From JAQBQQ01 sp964633955 (lineage in GTDB: Bacteria > Patescibacteriota > Gracilibacteria > Peribacterales > Peribacteraceae): a stretch of 19,338 bases of DNA. Made by a program: the position numbers and the translations under genes. This document shows positions 7,580 to 14,567 of this stretch, piece by piece; position 1 is the stretch's first letter, and each line of letters opens with the position of its first letter. The notes below the pieces were generated by a model, which made no database searches, had not been told where the DNA came from, and saw only the letters and a list, made by a program, of their open reading frames with translations. The DNA lies in assembly GCA_964633955.1 (NCBI GenBank), contig CAZWIA010000020.1:1-19338 (forward strand), in the 5' to 3' direction.

Positions 7580-8475
7580 CCATCCAGGCACTCGTTCCCG
7601 TCGGCAGCAAAACGACGATGAAGATCGGCGGGCAGGCGCGGTGGTACGCGGAGGTGAAGACCAAGGCGGAGCTGGAAGAGATCGCTTCGTTCGCCCGGGA
7701 GAAGAAGGTGTCGCTTGTGCCGCTGGGCGGCGGATCCAACACCATCTTTGCCGATGGAGTCATTGAAGCGGTGGTCTGCCGGATCACCGCGAACAAACTG
7801 ACCACTGACCACTTACCACTCATCACTGTTGAGGCAGGAGCGTACCTGGCAACGGTCATCGTCCAGCTGGCCAAGGAAGGACTGGACCTATCCGCGCTGA
7901 CGGGTATTCCCGGGTCGGTCGGCGGAGCGGTCTTTGGCAACGCGGGCCAGGGCCATGGCGGGATCTGGATGGATTCCTACGTCACGGAAGTGGAGTACTA
8001 CGACGACGGCTGGAAGCGGAAGAAGAAAGAGGAGTGCGATTTCCGGTACAGAGAGAGCTGGTTCAAAGACCAGACCGAAAATCGAATGTCGAATGCCGAA
8101 TATCGAACGCCGCCTATCATCTGGGCGGTGACGCTGGAAGTTCCCCGTGGCGATCCTGCACCGATCAACGCGGCGATCGAACGACTCCTGAAAAAGAGGA
8201 TCGAGACGCAGCCGCACGTGAAGACGGCCGGCTCCTGCTTCAAGAGCCTGCCGGACGGGACGCCGGCGTGGAAGCTGATCGATGCCGCCGGTCTCCGCGG
8301 GCTCACCGTAGGCGGCATCCAGATTGCAGAGAAGCACGCCAACTTCCTGCTGAATACCGGCGGCGGGACACTTGAGGACGTCCGTGCGATCACCAGCCGA
8401 GTCAAAGCGGCCGTGCCGCAGATCGCGGGAGTGGAGATGCGCCTCATTGGGAATGACGGCCATACGGTGAAGTGA
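7576..8475 (+). CDS. murB: UDP-N-acetylenolpyruvoylglucosamine reductase (MurB)
   Basis: An FAD flavoenzyme that reduces the MurA product with NADPH to UDP-MurNAc. The 299-residue protein carries the FAD-binding GGGSNTIFADG (51-61) and GIPGSVGGAVFGNAG (110-124), then DFRYRES (155-161). The proton-donor serine lies in TAGSCFKS (Ser 220), followed by GGIQIAEKHANFLLNTGGGT (246-265) and the C-terminal catalytic Glu, probably Glu 287. It starts in a 4-nt ATGA overlap with gltX, suggesting translational coupling. Two segments, residues 75-85 and 167-178, are encoded by word-repeat DNA and look like in-frame insertions or replacements in loops. The TGA stop opens a further repeat array. Core catalytic residues are intact, so the gene is probably functional. 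Confidence 0.94.
   Translation: MTIQALVPVGSKTTMKIGGQARWYAEVKTKAELEEIASFAREKKVSLVPLGGGSNTIFADGVIEAVVCRITANKLTTDHLPLITVEAGAYLATVIVQLAKEGLDLSALTGIPGSVGGAVFGNAGQGHGGIWMDSYVTEVEYYDDGWKRKKKEECDFRYRESWFKDQTENRMSNAEYRTPPIIWAVTLEVPRGDPAPINAAIERLLKKRIETQPHVKTAGSCFKSLPDGTPAWKLIDAAGLRGLTVGGIQIAEKHANFLLNTGGGTLEDVRAITSRVKAAVPQIAGVEMRLIGNDGHTVK
7799..7829. repeat. TGACCACT word repeat inside murB
   Basis: CTGACCACTGACCACTTACC followed by ACTCATCACT lies in the murB reading frame and encodes KLTTDHLPLIT. On the reverse strand it reads GTGGTCAGTGGTCAG, the same word family as the arrays at 651-723 and 8472-8530. The frame is kept. Confidence 0.75.
8076..8110. repeat. TCGAATG word repeat inside murB
   Basis: Degenerate tandem copies of a 7-8 bp word (AATCGAATG, TCGAATGCC, GAATATCGAACG) lie in frame in murB and encode TENRMSNAEYRT. 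The segment is more AT-rich than the surrounding gene and lies in a part of MurB where I recognise no family motif. Confidence 0.75.
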
Positions 8476-8530
8476 CCAGTGGTCAGCACTGGAAGATCCA
8501 CGGATCACGGACCACTGCCTTCTGACCCCT
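8472..8530. repeat. GTGGTCAG word-repeat array at the murB stop codon
   Basis: It begins at the murB stop (AAG TGA CCAGTGG). It contains a perfect 6-bp hairpin CCAGTG/CACTGG (8476-8481 and 8487-8492, 5-nt loop) and GATC-CACG-GATC. Position 8510-8527 is the exact reverse complement of 655-672. It may serve as a 3' end hairpin for murB, but has no U-tract. Confidence 0.85.
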
Positions 8531-8592
8531 GTCAGGGAGACTTGGCACTTAGACCCTTGCCTGCCGGAGAACGCGGGGGATGATCCTGGGTC

Positions 8593-8781
8593 ATGCATCC
8601 GCGCCTCCACCCACCACAGGCCGAACTCCCTATCCACATCGATCCCATGAATGCCCAGCAGGAGTACCTCAGACGGAAACACGCGCTGGAGGCGCAACAG
8701 CGCGCACTGCAAGAGGAGAGGCAGGAAGAAGTAAGGCGCGACGCGCACCAGATAATGCAACAGCGCCGGCCTCCAGGTTGA
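8593..8781 (+). CDS. Possible small coiled-coil protein, unknown function
   Basis: A 62-residue ORF of uncertain reality. From residue 19 (MNAQQEYLRRKHALEAQQRA and on) it is strongly charged and helix-forming, with Glu, Gln and Arg in a heptad-like pattern, suggesting a short cytoplasmic coiled coil. Codon third positions are mostly G or C, as in neighbouring genes. An alternative start is the ATG at 8647-8649, giving 44 residues. No Shine-Dalgarno is present at either. It follows murB after a repeat array and is convergent with ssb, with a strong palindrome between them. No known family is recognised. Confidence 0.45.
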   Translation: MHPRLHPPQAELPIHIDPMNAQQEYLRRKHALEAQQRALQEERQEEVRRDAHQIMQQRRPPG

Positions 8782-8805
8782 TGTACTCTACAACATGAGA
8801 CATCG

Positions 8806-8835
8806 CGCAGCAGCGAGCCATGGCTCGCTGCTGCG
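8806..8835. terminator. Perfect 30-bp palindrome between convergent genes, probable bidirectional terminator
   Basis: The half-site CGCAGCAGCGAGCCA is followed immediately by its exact reverse complement. RNA from either strand could form a GC-rich stem of about 13 bp with a 4-nt loop. It lies in the 75-bp gap between the small plus-strand ORF and the minus-strand ssb, where a shared terminator would be expected. No T-tract follows on either side, so it is not a textbook Rho-independent terminator. Confidence 0.65.
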
Positions 8836-8856
8836 GATTGATCGAACGCTATGCGA

Positions 8857-9726
8857 TCAGAACGGCAGATCCTCCGGGCGGATCTCCGAGGCGTAGACCG
8901 CTTCCGGCGCCGGGACCTCCGGCACGCCGGACGTATCCTGGTTGAACTCCGGCGCGGGGACCGGCTCACTGGCGGCACTGACGGTGGTACTGCCGGTCTG
9001 GATGGCGGAGTCCGCCTGCGGGTGCCGCGTTCCCAGGAGGGAGACCGCCTCCGCCACGATCTCCGTGGTGGTGCGCTTGGATCCGTCCTTGGTCTCCCAC
9101 GACCGCGTCTGCACGCGGCCGGAGACGTACACGCGGCTGCCTTTCTTCACGCTGCGGCTGACTTCCTCAGCAAGCGATCCCCAGATCACCACGTTATGGA
9201 ACTCCGCGCGCTCCTTATCCTCGCCGGTTGCGCGGTCGCGCCAGCGCTCATTGGTAGCTACCCCCAGGCTCACCACCTGCTGGCCGGACGTGGTGGTGCG
9301 CACCTCCGGGTCCCGCGTGACGTTGCCGATCACCTCCGCGCGGTTCACGAGCCCGGAGAGCTGCTGCGCGTTCGGCGCCGGGCTGAGCCCCTCGCGCGGA
9401 TCAAGCAGGATCATATCCAGACCCACGATCTTGGTCTTAGAGCGCTTCTCCCCGCTCTGGGGGTCCTCCCAGCTGTCCGTCTGCAGGCGGCCGGAAATGA
9501 AGATCTGGCTGCCGGCCTTGCCAAACTTACCGGCCACCTCCGCCATGGGACCCCACAGCGTGACGGTGTGGAAGCCCTTGGCCTCAAGCTGCTCCCCGGA
9601 CTCCGTCTTGAAGCGGTAGGGGACAACTAAGTTGAGATCTGTGACGGAAGAGCCGCCGGGCGTCTGGCGGACGGTGATGGGTTGGGTCTGATAGCCGATG
9701 ATGTGCACCCTGTTGAAGGAGAACAT
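8857..9726 (-). CDS. ssb: Single-stranded DNA-binding protein with two OB folds
   Basis: Protects single-stranded DNA and recruits replication and repair partners. The 289-residue chain contains two SSB-type OB domains. The first is about residues 2-110 (FNRVHIIGYQTQPITVR..., FHTVTLWGPMAEVAGKFGKAG, IFISGRLQTDSW). The second is about 126-232 (VNRAEVIGNVTRDPEVRTTT, FHNVVIWGSLAEEVSRSVKKG, VYVSGRVQTRSW). A Pro/Ala/Glu-rich linker leads to the acidic tip EIRPEDLPF, like the partner-binding tail of bacterial SSBs. Most bacterial SSBs have one OB fold and form tetramers; two per chain is known from Deinococcus-Thermus, where the protein is a dimer. The second domain is closer to the usual SSB. The ATG at 9726 has only a weak AGAG upstream. 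It is divergent from the secreted-protein operon. Confidence 0.93.
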   Translation of the reverse strand: MFSFNRVHIIGYQTQPITVRQTPGGSSVTDLNLVVPYRFKTESGEQLEAKGFHTVTLWGPMAEVAGKFGKAGSQIFISGRLQTDSWEDPQSGEKRSKTKIVGLDMILLDPREGLSPAPNAQQLSGLVNRAEVIGNVTRDPEVRTTTSGQQVVSLGVATNERWRDRATGEDKERAEFHNVVIWGSLAEEVSRSVKKGSRVYVSGRVQTRSWETKDGSKRTTTEIVAEAVSLLGTRHPQADSAIQTGSTTVSAASEPVPAPEFNQDTSGVPEVPAPEAVYASEIRPEDLPF

Positions 9727-10089
9727 GTCTCTGAGGGGAAATGGAAGTAGAGGAGGTCTCGGATTCGGATCCTCAGGCCGCTAGCTGCACTGAGGGAGAG
9801 AGTCGAACCGAAGGAGCCTGCGCCGAGCAAGTCTGCCGTGAGCGGACGAGCCGATGCGTGGACAGTTGTACACCCCTAGCGGGCGACCGACAAGCGCCTG
9901 CTGTTCCATTTTTCCATAAGTATGTCGTACTGCATTTCTATCGCCATTTCTCCGCTCACAGACTATGCCGTCAACAGTGCGAACGGCCACCGAGCCGCCC
10001 CGGTCGCCACGCAAAATGGTATTCAGAAAATCAATCGAGTTCTCCCGTCAACACTACTCCGCCGCGCCGCGCCGTAGCATGGGGACGGA
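9727..10089. other. 363-bp divergent intergenic region with hairpin and short repeats
   Basis: No convincing gene lies here; open frames on both strands lack family features. Part of it (about 9900-9960) is less GC-rich than the genes. CCTCAG (9771-9776) and CTGAGG (about 9790-9795) are complementary. A hairpin is at 9985-10008. CCGTCAACA occurs directly repeated at about 9968-9976 and 10045-10053; on the minus strand these read TGTTGACGG, containing a -35-like TTGACG, but no good -10 follows. It should hold the promoters of ssb and of the secreted-protein operon. A short structured RNA cannot be excluded. Confidence 0.5.
9985..10008. repeat. GC-rich hairpin in the ssb/operon divergent region
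   Basis: GGCCACCG (9985-9992) pairs with CGGTCGCC (10001-10008) at seven of eight positions across an 8-nt loop. No T-tract follows on either strand. It lies between two presumed divergent promoters and could be an operator or part of an RNA leader. Confidence 0.4.
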
Positions 10090-13000
10090 ATGCGGTTTTT
10101 GTGCTACAATCAGAGGATTTATAGCCACCTACGCCGTCACTGGCCGAGCCTCCTGATCCTGACCCTGAGTGTGGGTGCGGGCACCCGCACGCACGCGGCG
10201 CTCCTGACCGTCCCGGACCGCCCGCCGGCGTCCGTGGAGGAGGTGCGGGACTTTGTGGGAGTGACGGCGCTGGGAGACCGGCAGGACGGACCCATTGCGG
10301 AAGCGCTGAACCAGGCGGTGTGCGGCGGCACGCGCGCGGATGAGACCCTGGGCGTAGAGGGGGATACGCTCGGGAAGATCGCGGACGTCCGGAACGTCCC
10401 CGGGCGGCGGGGGAACCCGCTGGGGGAGATCCTGTCTGGGGTAGCTGAGCGGATAGACCAAGGCGGCGAGCGCAACGACGGCTACCTCTTTCCGGACAAC
10501 GCGCGCGGCCTCACCACCGCCTGCCTGCCCAACATGCCCTCCACCGTCCGGCGCATCACCAAGTGGGGCCGGGAGATTGATGTACCCTACCCCCAGTTCC
10601 AGGACCCGGCGTGCAAGGAGTACGGGGAGACCACGGAGGAATACATGACGCCGGGGAGCTGCCAGCGCGCGTGCGGCTACATGAACCGCTCGGAGTTCGG
10701 CTACTGGGACTGCAAGAGCCAGGTAGTGCGGTTTTTGGGCGTGTGGGTGTGCTTGGACGGCGGGCCGGGACGGACGGACGACGTGATCGGCCTCACCTGG
10801 CGCTACATCTGCGGGAACAGCTGGGCAGACGAACCCTGGAGCCGCAACTGCCTGCCGTGCCGGGGGCGCTCGTGCCGCTGCCCCGGACCGGGTTGCCGGA
10901 CGGCCGCAAACGGGAACCTCTACCAGTCCTTCAGCCGGCAGTACGTGGGAGAGAGCCGGCGGGACCGCATTGCGGACGCGCCGGACGATCAGCTGGCCAC
11001 CGAGGCGCCGCCGCGGCAGGACTGTCGGGCGGAAGAACAAGCCACAGCACGGGCGCAGGCGGAGCTTGATCGCTCCCGCGCGGCGCTCGACCAATTGCTC
11101 GCGCAACTCACGCCGCTACGTCAGCAACACATCCAGAAACTGGCGCGGATCGCCTGGCTCCAGCGGCAGATCAACAGCGCGCTGGCCGAGGTCCAGCGGA
11201 CGCTGGCGGAGATGCACCGTCTCATCCTCCTGCGGGACAATAACCCGGACGCCTACAAGCCGGATGAACCCATGACCACGGAGGAGCGGATCGCGGAAAT
11301 GAATGCGCTCATTCAGGCAGCGGAAGCGCGGGTGGAGGATCTCCGGCAACGGATCCGAGACTGGGAGCAGGAGAAGCGGCAGCTGACGCTGGAAGCGGAA
11401 GACCTCCGGCGGCAAATTGCAGTGCTCCTCTCTGAGCTCTTGCGGCTGGAGGAGGAACTGGAGCACGCCCAGGACGAACTGGATGAGGCCGACCGGAGCG
11501 AGCGGGACTGTAAGTCCGGTAAGGCAGTACGCCTGAACGCGGCCTGCTACGGGTTCTACCAGGAATTTGACGCGCGGAGCCGCATCACCGGTCCGCGGGA
11601 CCGCCGCTGCACGATCGCCTTCCCCAGGAATCCAGCTGACCTGCATGAGAGCCAGCGGGGGAAAGGCGACCTCTTCACACCCGTTGCGGATCTGCCGTTC
11701 ACGCCGCGTGACGCGCAGTACGATCCGGCAACCGACCTGTGGGACCAGAACCTGGGGGGCGCCATAAGCCTCCTGAACGATCGGGCGTTCCAGGACCGGG
11801 CGGAGGGAGATCTCCACCGCGCGCTCCTGGAGCTCTCTGACGTGGCGTCCGTCACCGTGGCGCCCGCGCGCACGCCGGGCGAGCCGGAGGTGAAGCACGG
11901 CCTCCTGCGAGCGCTGGATGAGACGGCCGGCCCCAGCACGTCCGCCGCGCTGGATACCGGGGACGCCCGGACCTACACCGCGTGGTGGCAGCGGCTTCAG
12001 ACGAACATGAGTAGTCTCCTTGCCCCGCCGCGCATCCGGCTCCGCCTGCCAGACACGGGCGCGCTGGTGCCCCGGCTCCCGCTCCTGGGACCCAACGCGG
12101 TGGTGCGGCGGGACAGCGCCAACCGGTCGCTGGAGGTGGAGATCCGCGCGGAGGAGGACATGCTGGGAACGGTGGCCGCATTCCTCCGGAGTTCCCTCCT
12201 GCTGCAGCTCACGGAGGAACCCATTCCGGTGGTGGTACCGCTGGGGAGCCCGGCGGAGTTCCGCGCCGTGCGCGACCGCTGGTGCCAGTGGGCGCTTACG
12301 CGGCACTACCGCACCACGGGCGGCCAGGGCGGGGCGGACTGCGCGGACGTAGCGCCGGAACCGGTGCAAAAGCTCCTGGCCGCGCTGGAGGAGTACGCCG
12401 TCCAGGTGGAAGAGGTGCGTCTCCTGCGGTCGGAACTACCCAAGCGCATCGGGACGATCCTCTCCCGCCAGCAGGCGGTGCTCTCCACGGTAAGCGCGTG
12501 GGTGACGGACAACCTGCAGGCCTACCACGCGTTCCTGCGCAACCACCGCGACCGCGCCCGGCTCCTCCCGCTCTGGAAGCAGGTGCAGGCGGAGGCGGCC
12601 CGGTTCCAGGACGGGACCAACCTTCCCTGGTGCCGCAACGACCGGTTCACGCTCCCCATCTACAGCCTCTTGGATCCGTGGCTGGAGCGGGCGGCGGCCG
12701 GCAGTCCCCGGCGGGGACTTGGCGGCGGGAGCGCCTCCTGCCGCGGAACGGTCAACGGCCTGCCGGTGGTCTGCCCGCCGGAAGGAGATACGGACCTGGT
12801 GCTGGACCTCTCCACGCTCATCGTGGAGCCGGGCGCCGTCACCTTCCCGGTCTTAAAGCCCGTCCAGGTGCGGCTCACGCTCCCCCTGCCGCCGCAGGAA
12901 GGAGATCCGGATCCCCAGGCAATCCAGCTCCCCGTCTTCCCGCCGGTACCGGTACTGGAGGATCAGGACATCGCGGAGCTGCCGGAGGTCACCGTGCGCG

Positions 13001-13698
13001 CGCCGCTGCCGCGGATCGCCGCGCGGCCGGAGCAGATGCCGCTTGCGGAAGCGTACTTCTCCCTGCAGCGCGCGCGGCGGATCCTCCTGGACATGAACGG
13101 CGCCTACGAACGCTTCTGGCAGAGCCTCTCCCCGCCGGCAGAGACCATCACGGTGGCCTGTCCCACGCCGCAGGATCCGGATCGCCGGTGCCCGCTCAGT
13201 GGCGATGAACTCACGCTCCGCTGTCCCGACTGGGACGGCCCGCCCTGCGTGCACACGGAAGTGGATCTGACCGAGCGCATGACGCGCATCATGGCCCGGC
13301 CGGGGGTGCTCCTGCGGGAGGATGTGGCATCGATCGGCTTCCCGCGGCTTCCGGCCGAACGCGATCCGCCGCTGAGTACCGTCACCTGCGATCCCACCGA
13401 CCACGCCTGCCTCCTACTCCCGCCGGAACGGCGTGAGCCAAAGGACGGCTGGCAGCTCCTGCCGCCGCGGGACGCGCAGGGCCGCACGCCGGCCATCCAG
13501 CGCATCCGCGACCGGATGCGGCTTAAGACCGTGGGACCGGACGGCGCCTACGCCACCCTCCCCACGCACGATCCGGATGACGGCCCAGATGAGCGCGTGG
13601 CCATTCCCTACGGCCCGCCGGTGGAGCACGTGGCCCCCGTGTTCACGGTCCCAGATCCCATCCGCCTCACGCCGTCCGCCTCCCCTCCCGCGCCATGA
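10090..13698 (+). CDS. Large secreted cysteine-rich coiled-coil protein, unknown family (operon gene 1)
   Basis: A 1202-residue protein that I do not recognise. The N-terminus has basic residues (HLRRHW), a hydrophobic core (LLILTLSVGAG) and a THA|A cleavage site near residue 36, a Sec signal peptide. Residues about 75-310 are cysteine-rich, with SCQRAC at 190-195 and a dense cluster CLPCRGRSCRCPGPGC at 254-269. Residues about 313-473 form a long coiled coil (LAEVQRTLAEM, RVEDLRQRIRDWEQEKRQL, LLRLEEELEHAQDELDEA) broken near 385-397 by a Pro/Asp stretch. The rest is Pro/Arg-rich with scattered cysteines; the mature part has about 28. No transmembrane segment is evident after the signal. Codon use matches the neighbours. 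The ATG at 10090 overlaps a -10-like sequence, so the true start could differ. Its TGA overlaps the next ATG. Confidence 0.85.
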   Translation: MRFLCYNQRIYSHLRRHWPSLLILTLSVGAGTRTHAALLTVPDRPPASVEEVRDFVGVTALGDRQDGPIAEALNQAVCGGTRADETLGVEGDTLGKIADVRNVPGRRGNPLGEILSGVAERIDQGGERNDGYLFPDNARGLTTACLPNMPSTVRRITKWGREIDVPYPQFQDPACKEYGETTEEYMTPGSCQRACGYMNRSEFGYWDCKSQVVRFLGVWVCLDGGPGRTDDVIGLTWRYICGNSWADEPWSRNCLPCRGRSCRCPGPGCRTAANGNLYQSFSRQYVGESRRDRIADAPDDQLATEAPPRQDCRAEEQATARAQAELDRSRAALDQLLAQLTPLRQQHIQKLARIAWLQRQINSALAEVQRTLAEMHRLILLRDNNPDAYKPDEPMTTEERIAEMNALIQAAEARVEDLRQRIRDWEQEKRQLTLEAEDLRRQIAVLLSELLRLEEELEHAQDELDEADRSERDCKSGKAVRLNAACYGFYQEFDARSRITGPRDRRCTIAFPRNPADLHESQRGKGDLFTPVADLPFTPRDAQYDPATDLWDQNLGGAISLLNDRAFQDRAEGDLHRALLELSDVASVTVAPARTPGEPEVKHGLLRALDETAGPSTSAALDTGDARTYTAWWQRLQTNMSSLLAPPRIRLRLPDTGALVPRLPLLGPNAVVRRDSANRSLEVEIRAEEDMLGTVAAFLRSSLLLQLTEEPIPVVVPLGSPAEFRAVRDRWCQWALTRHYRTTGGQGGADCADVAPEPVQKLLAALEEYAVQVEEVRLLRSELPKRIGTILSRQQAVLSTVSAWVTDNLQAYHAFLRNHRDRARLLPLWKQVQAEAARFQDGTNLPWCRNDRFTLPIYSLLDPWLERAAAGSPRRGLGGGSASCRGTVNGLPVVCPPEGDTDLVLDLSTLIVEPGAVTFPVLKPVQVRLTLPLPPQEGDPDPQAIQLPVFPPVPVLEDQDIAELPEVTVRAPLPRIAARPEQMPLAEAYFSLQRARRILLDMNGAYERFWQSLSPPAETITVACPTPQDPDRRCPLSGDELTLRCPDWDGPPCVHTEVDLTERMTRIMARPGVLLREDVASIGFPRLPAERDPPLSTVTCDPTDHACLLLPPERREPKDGWQLLPPRDAQGRTPAIQRIRDRMRLKTVGPDGAYATLPTHDPDDGPDERVAIPYGPPVEHVAPVFTVPDPIRLTPSASPPAP
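10102..10110 (+). promoter_or_regulatory. Extended -10 promoter-like sequence at the start of operon gene 1
   Basis: TGCTACAAT matches an extended -10 (TGn followed by TACAAT, 5 of 6 to consensus). There is no -35 at 16-18 bp. It would give transcription from about 10117, downstream of the annotated ATG at 10090, so either the gene starts differently or this is chance. Confidence 0.25.
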
Positions 13699-14567
13699 TC
13701 CGCTCCCGCATGCCGCTCATTGCCCTGCTGCTCTGCCTGTCACTCATCTGGCAGACGGCCCCGCGCGCATCCGCCCAAGCGGAGGATGACGTGGCCGCCC
13801 GCTGTCTCACGGAGATGTACGACCAGATGGCGTTCATGCAGACCATCTTCCGCGCCCAGGTGCTGGGCCACAAGCGCGCCGCGGAGGAACCCGCCGGCGC
13901 CACCCGCATAGGCAGTGACGGCCGCGTGTGGATCAAGACGGGACCGGGCCAGACGGGCTCCGGCGCCTGGCGGCGGGACGGGGAAGCGCGCACGCTCACG
14001 GACGCGGACATGGACCTGCCGTTCCTGCCGCCGCGGCCGGGGATCCTGGCGCGGCGGGAGGCGCGGACATCGGACCTGGTGCCGGATCTCACCCAGGCAT
14101 ACCGGAGCCTCACGTGCCACACGGAGACCGTCTGCCAGAACGCCCGCCTCACGCGCACGGATGCCGACCGGCTGCGCCGGGAGGAGCAGGCCCGCGTGGA
14201 CGCGGGGCAAGCGCCGCCCATCCCGTACGACTGGATCCCGATCGCCGTGCCCGGCTGCATCCGTCTGGACGCAAACCCCCTCCCGTCCTGCCAGGAACTG
14301 CACGCCAAGCACGGTGCGCTCTTCCGGCAGACCGTGCAGGACCGCTGCAGCACGGCGGGCGAGGAGCTGCTTGCGCGGGAAGCGGAGGTCCTGAAGCTCC
14401 TCACCGCGTATGACGCGGCATACCGGTCTTTCCTGCAGTTTTCCGGCGTCTTTGACCGGTTCCTCACGGACTTCAAGGGGGATCTGCTCACGCCCATTGA
14501 GCAGGCCACGAGCGTGGTGAGCCACCTGTCCCGCATTCCGTGCTTCCTCTCCCAGTGCAGTGAGTAG
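13695..14567 (+). CDS. Secreted cysteine-rich protein, unknown family (operon gene 2)
   Basis: A 290-residue protein with a clear signal peptide: basic start (MIRSR), hydrophobic core (MPLIALLLCLSLIW) and ASA|QAE cleavage after about residue 27. The mature part holds eight cysteines, including TCHTETVC and the terminal PCFLSQC. A helical C-terminal region precedes the end. An LTDADM motif followed by an AYRSLTC segment resembles LTEQDM...VYRC in operon gene 3, hinting at shared ancestry. It starts in an ATGA overlap with gene 1, without a Shine-Dalgarno, suggesting reinitiation by ribosomes finishing gene 1. No known family is recognised. Stop is TAG. An extracytoplasmic location is inferred. 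Confidence 0.85.
   Translation: MIRSRMPLIALLLCLSLIWQTAPRASAQAEDDVAARCLTEMYDQMAFMQTIFRAQVLGHKRAAEEPAGATRIGSDGRVWIKTGPGQTGSGAWRRDGEARTLTDADMDLPFLPPRPGILARREARTSDLVPDLTQAYRSLTCHTETVCQNARLTRTDADRLRREEQARVDAGQAPPIPYDWIPIAVPGCIRLDANPLPSCQELHAKHGALFRQTVQDRCSTAGEELLAREAEVLKLLTAYDAAYRSFLQFSGVFDRFLTDFKGDLLTPIEQATSVVSHLSRIPCFLSQCSE

Noticed and set aside
8541..8565. CIRCE-like operator (TTGGCACTT) or a promoter before the small ORF
   Set aside because: Only one half-site is present and no inverted GAGTGCTAA-type partner follows at the right spacing; no good -10 is seen.
7888..8760. 290-codon minus-strand frame opposite murB
   Set aside because: MurB is clearly encoded on the other strand; the antisense product has no motif and runs through repeat arrays.
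9790..9870. tRNA or tmRNA 3' end on the minus strand, suggested by GGTTCGACTC
   Set aside because: The T-stem does not pair on either side of the TTCGA loop, no acceptor stem or CCA is found, and there is no tmRNA tag frame or 5' end.
11116..12369. 417-codon minus-strand frame opposite operon gene 1
   Set aside because: It is a shadow of the coiled-coil and following region, with no recognisable domain and an Arg/Pro/Val-rich composition.
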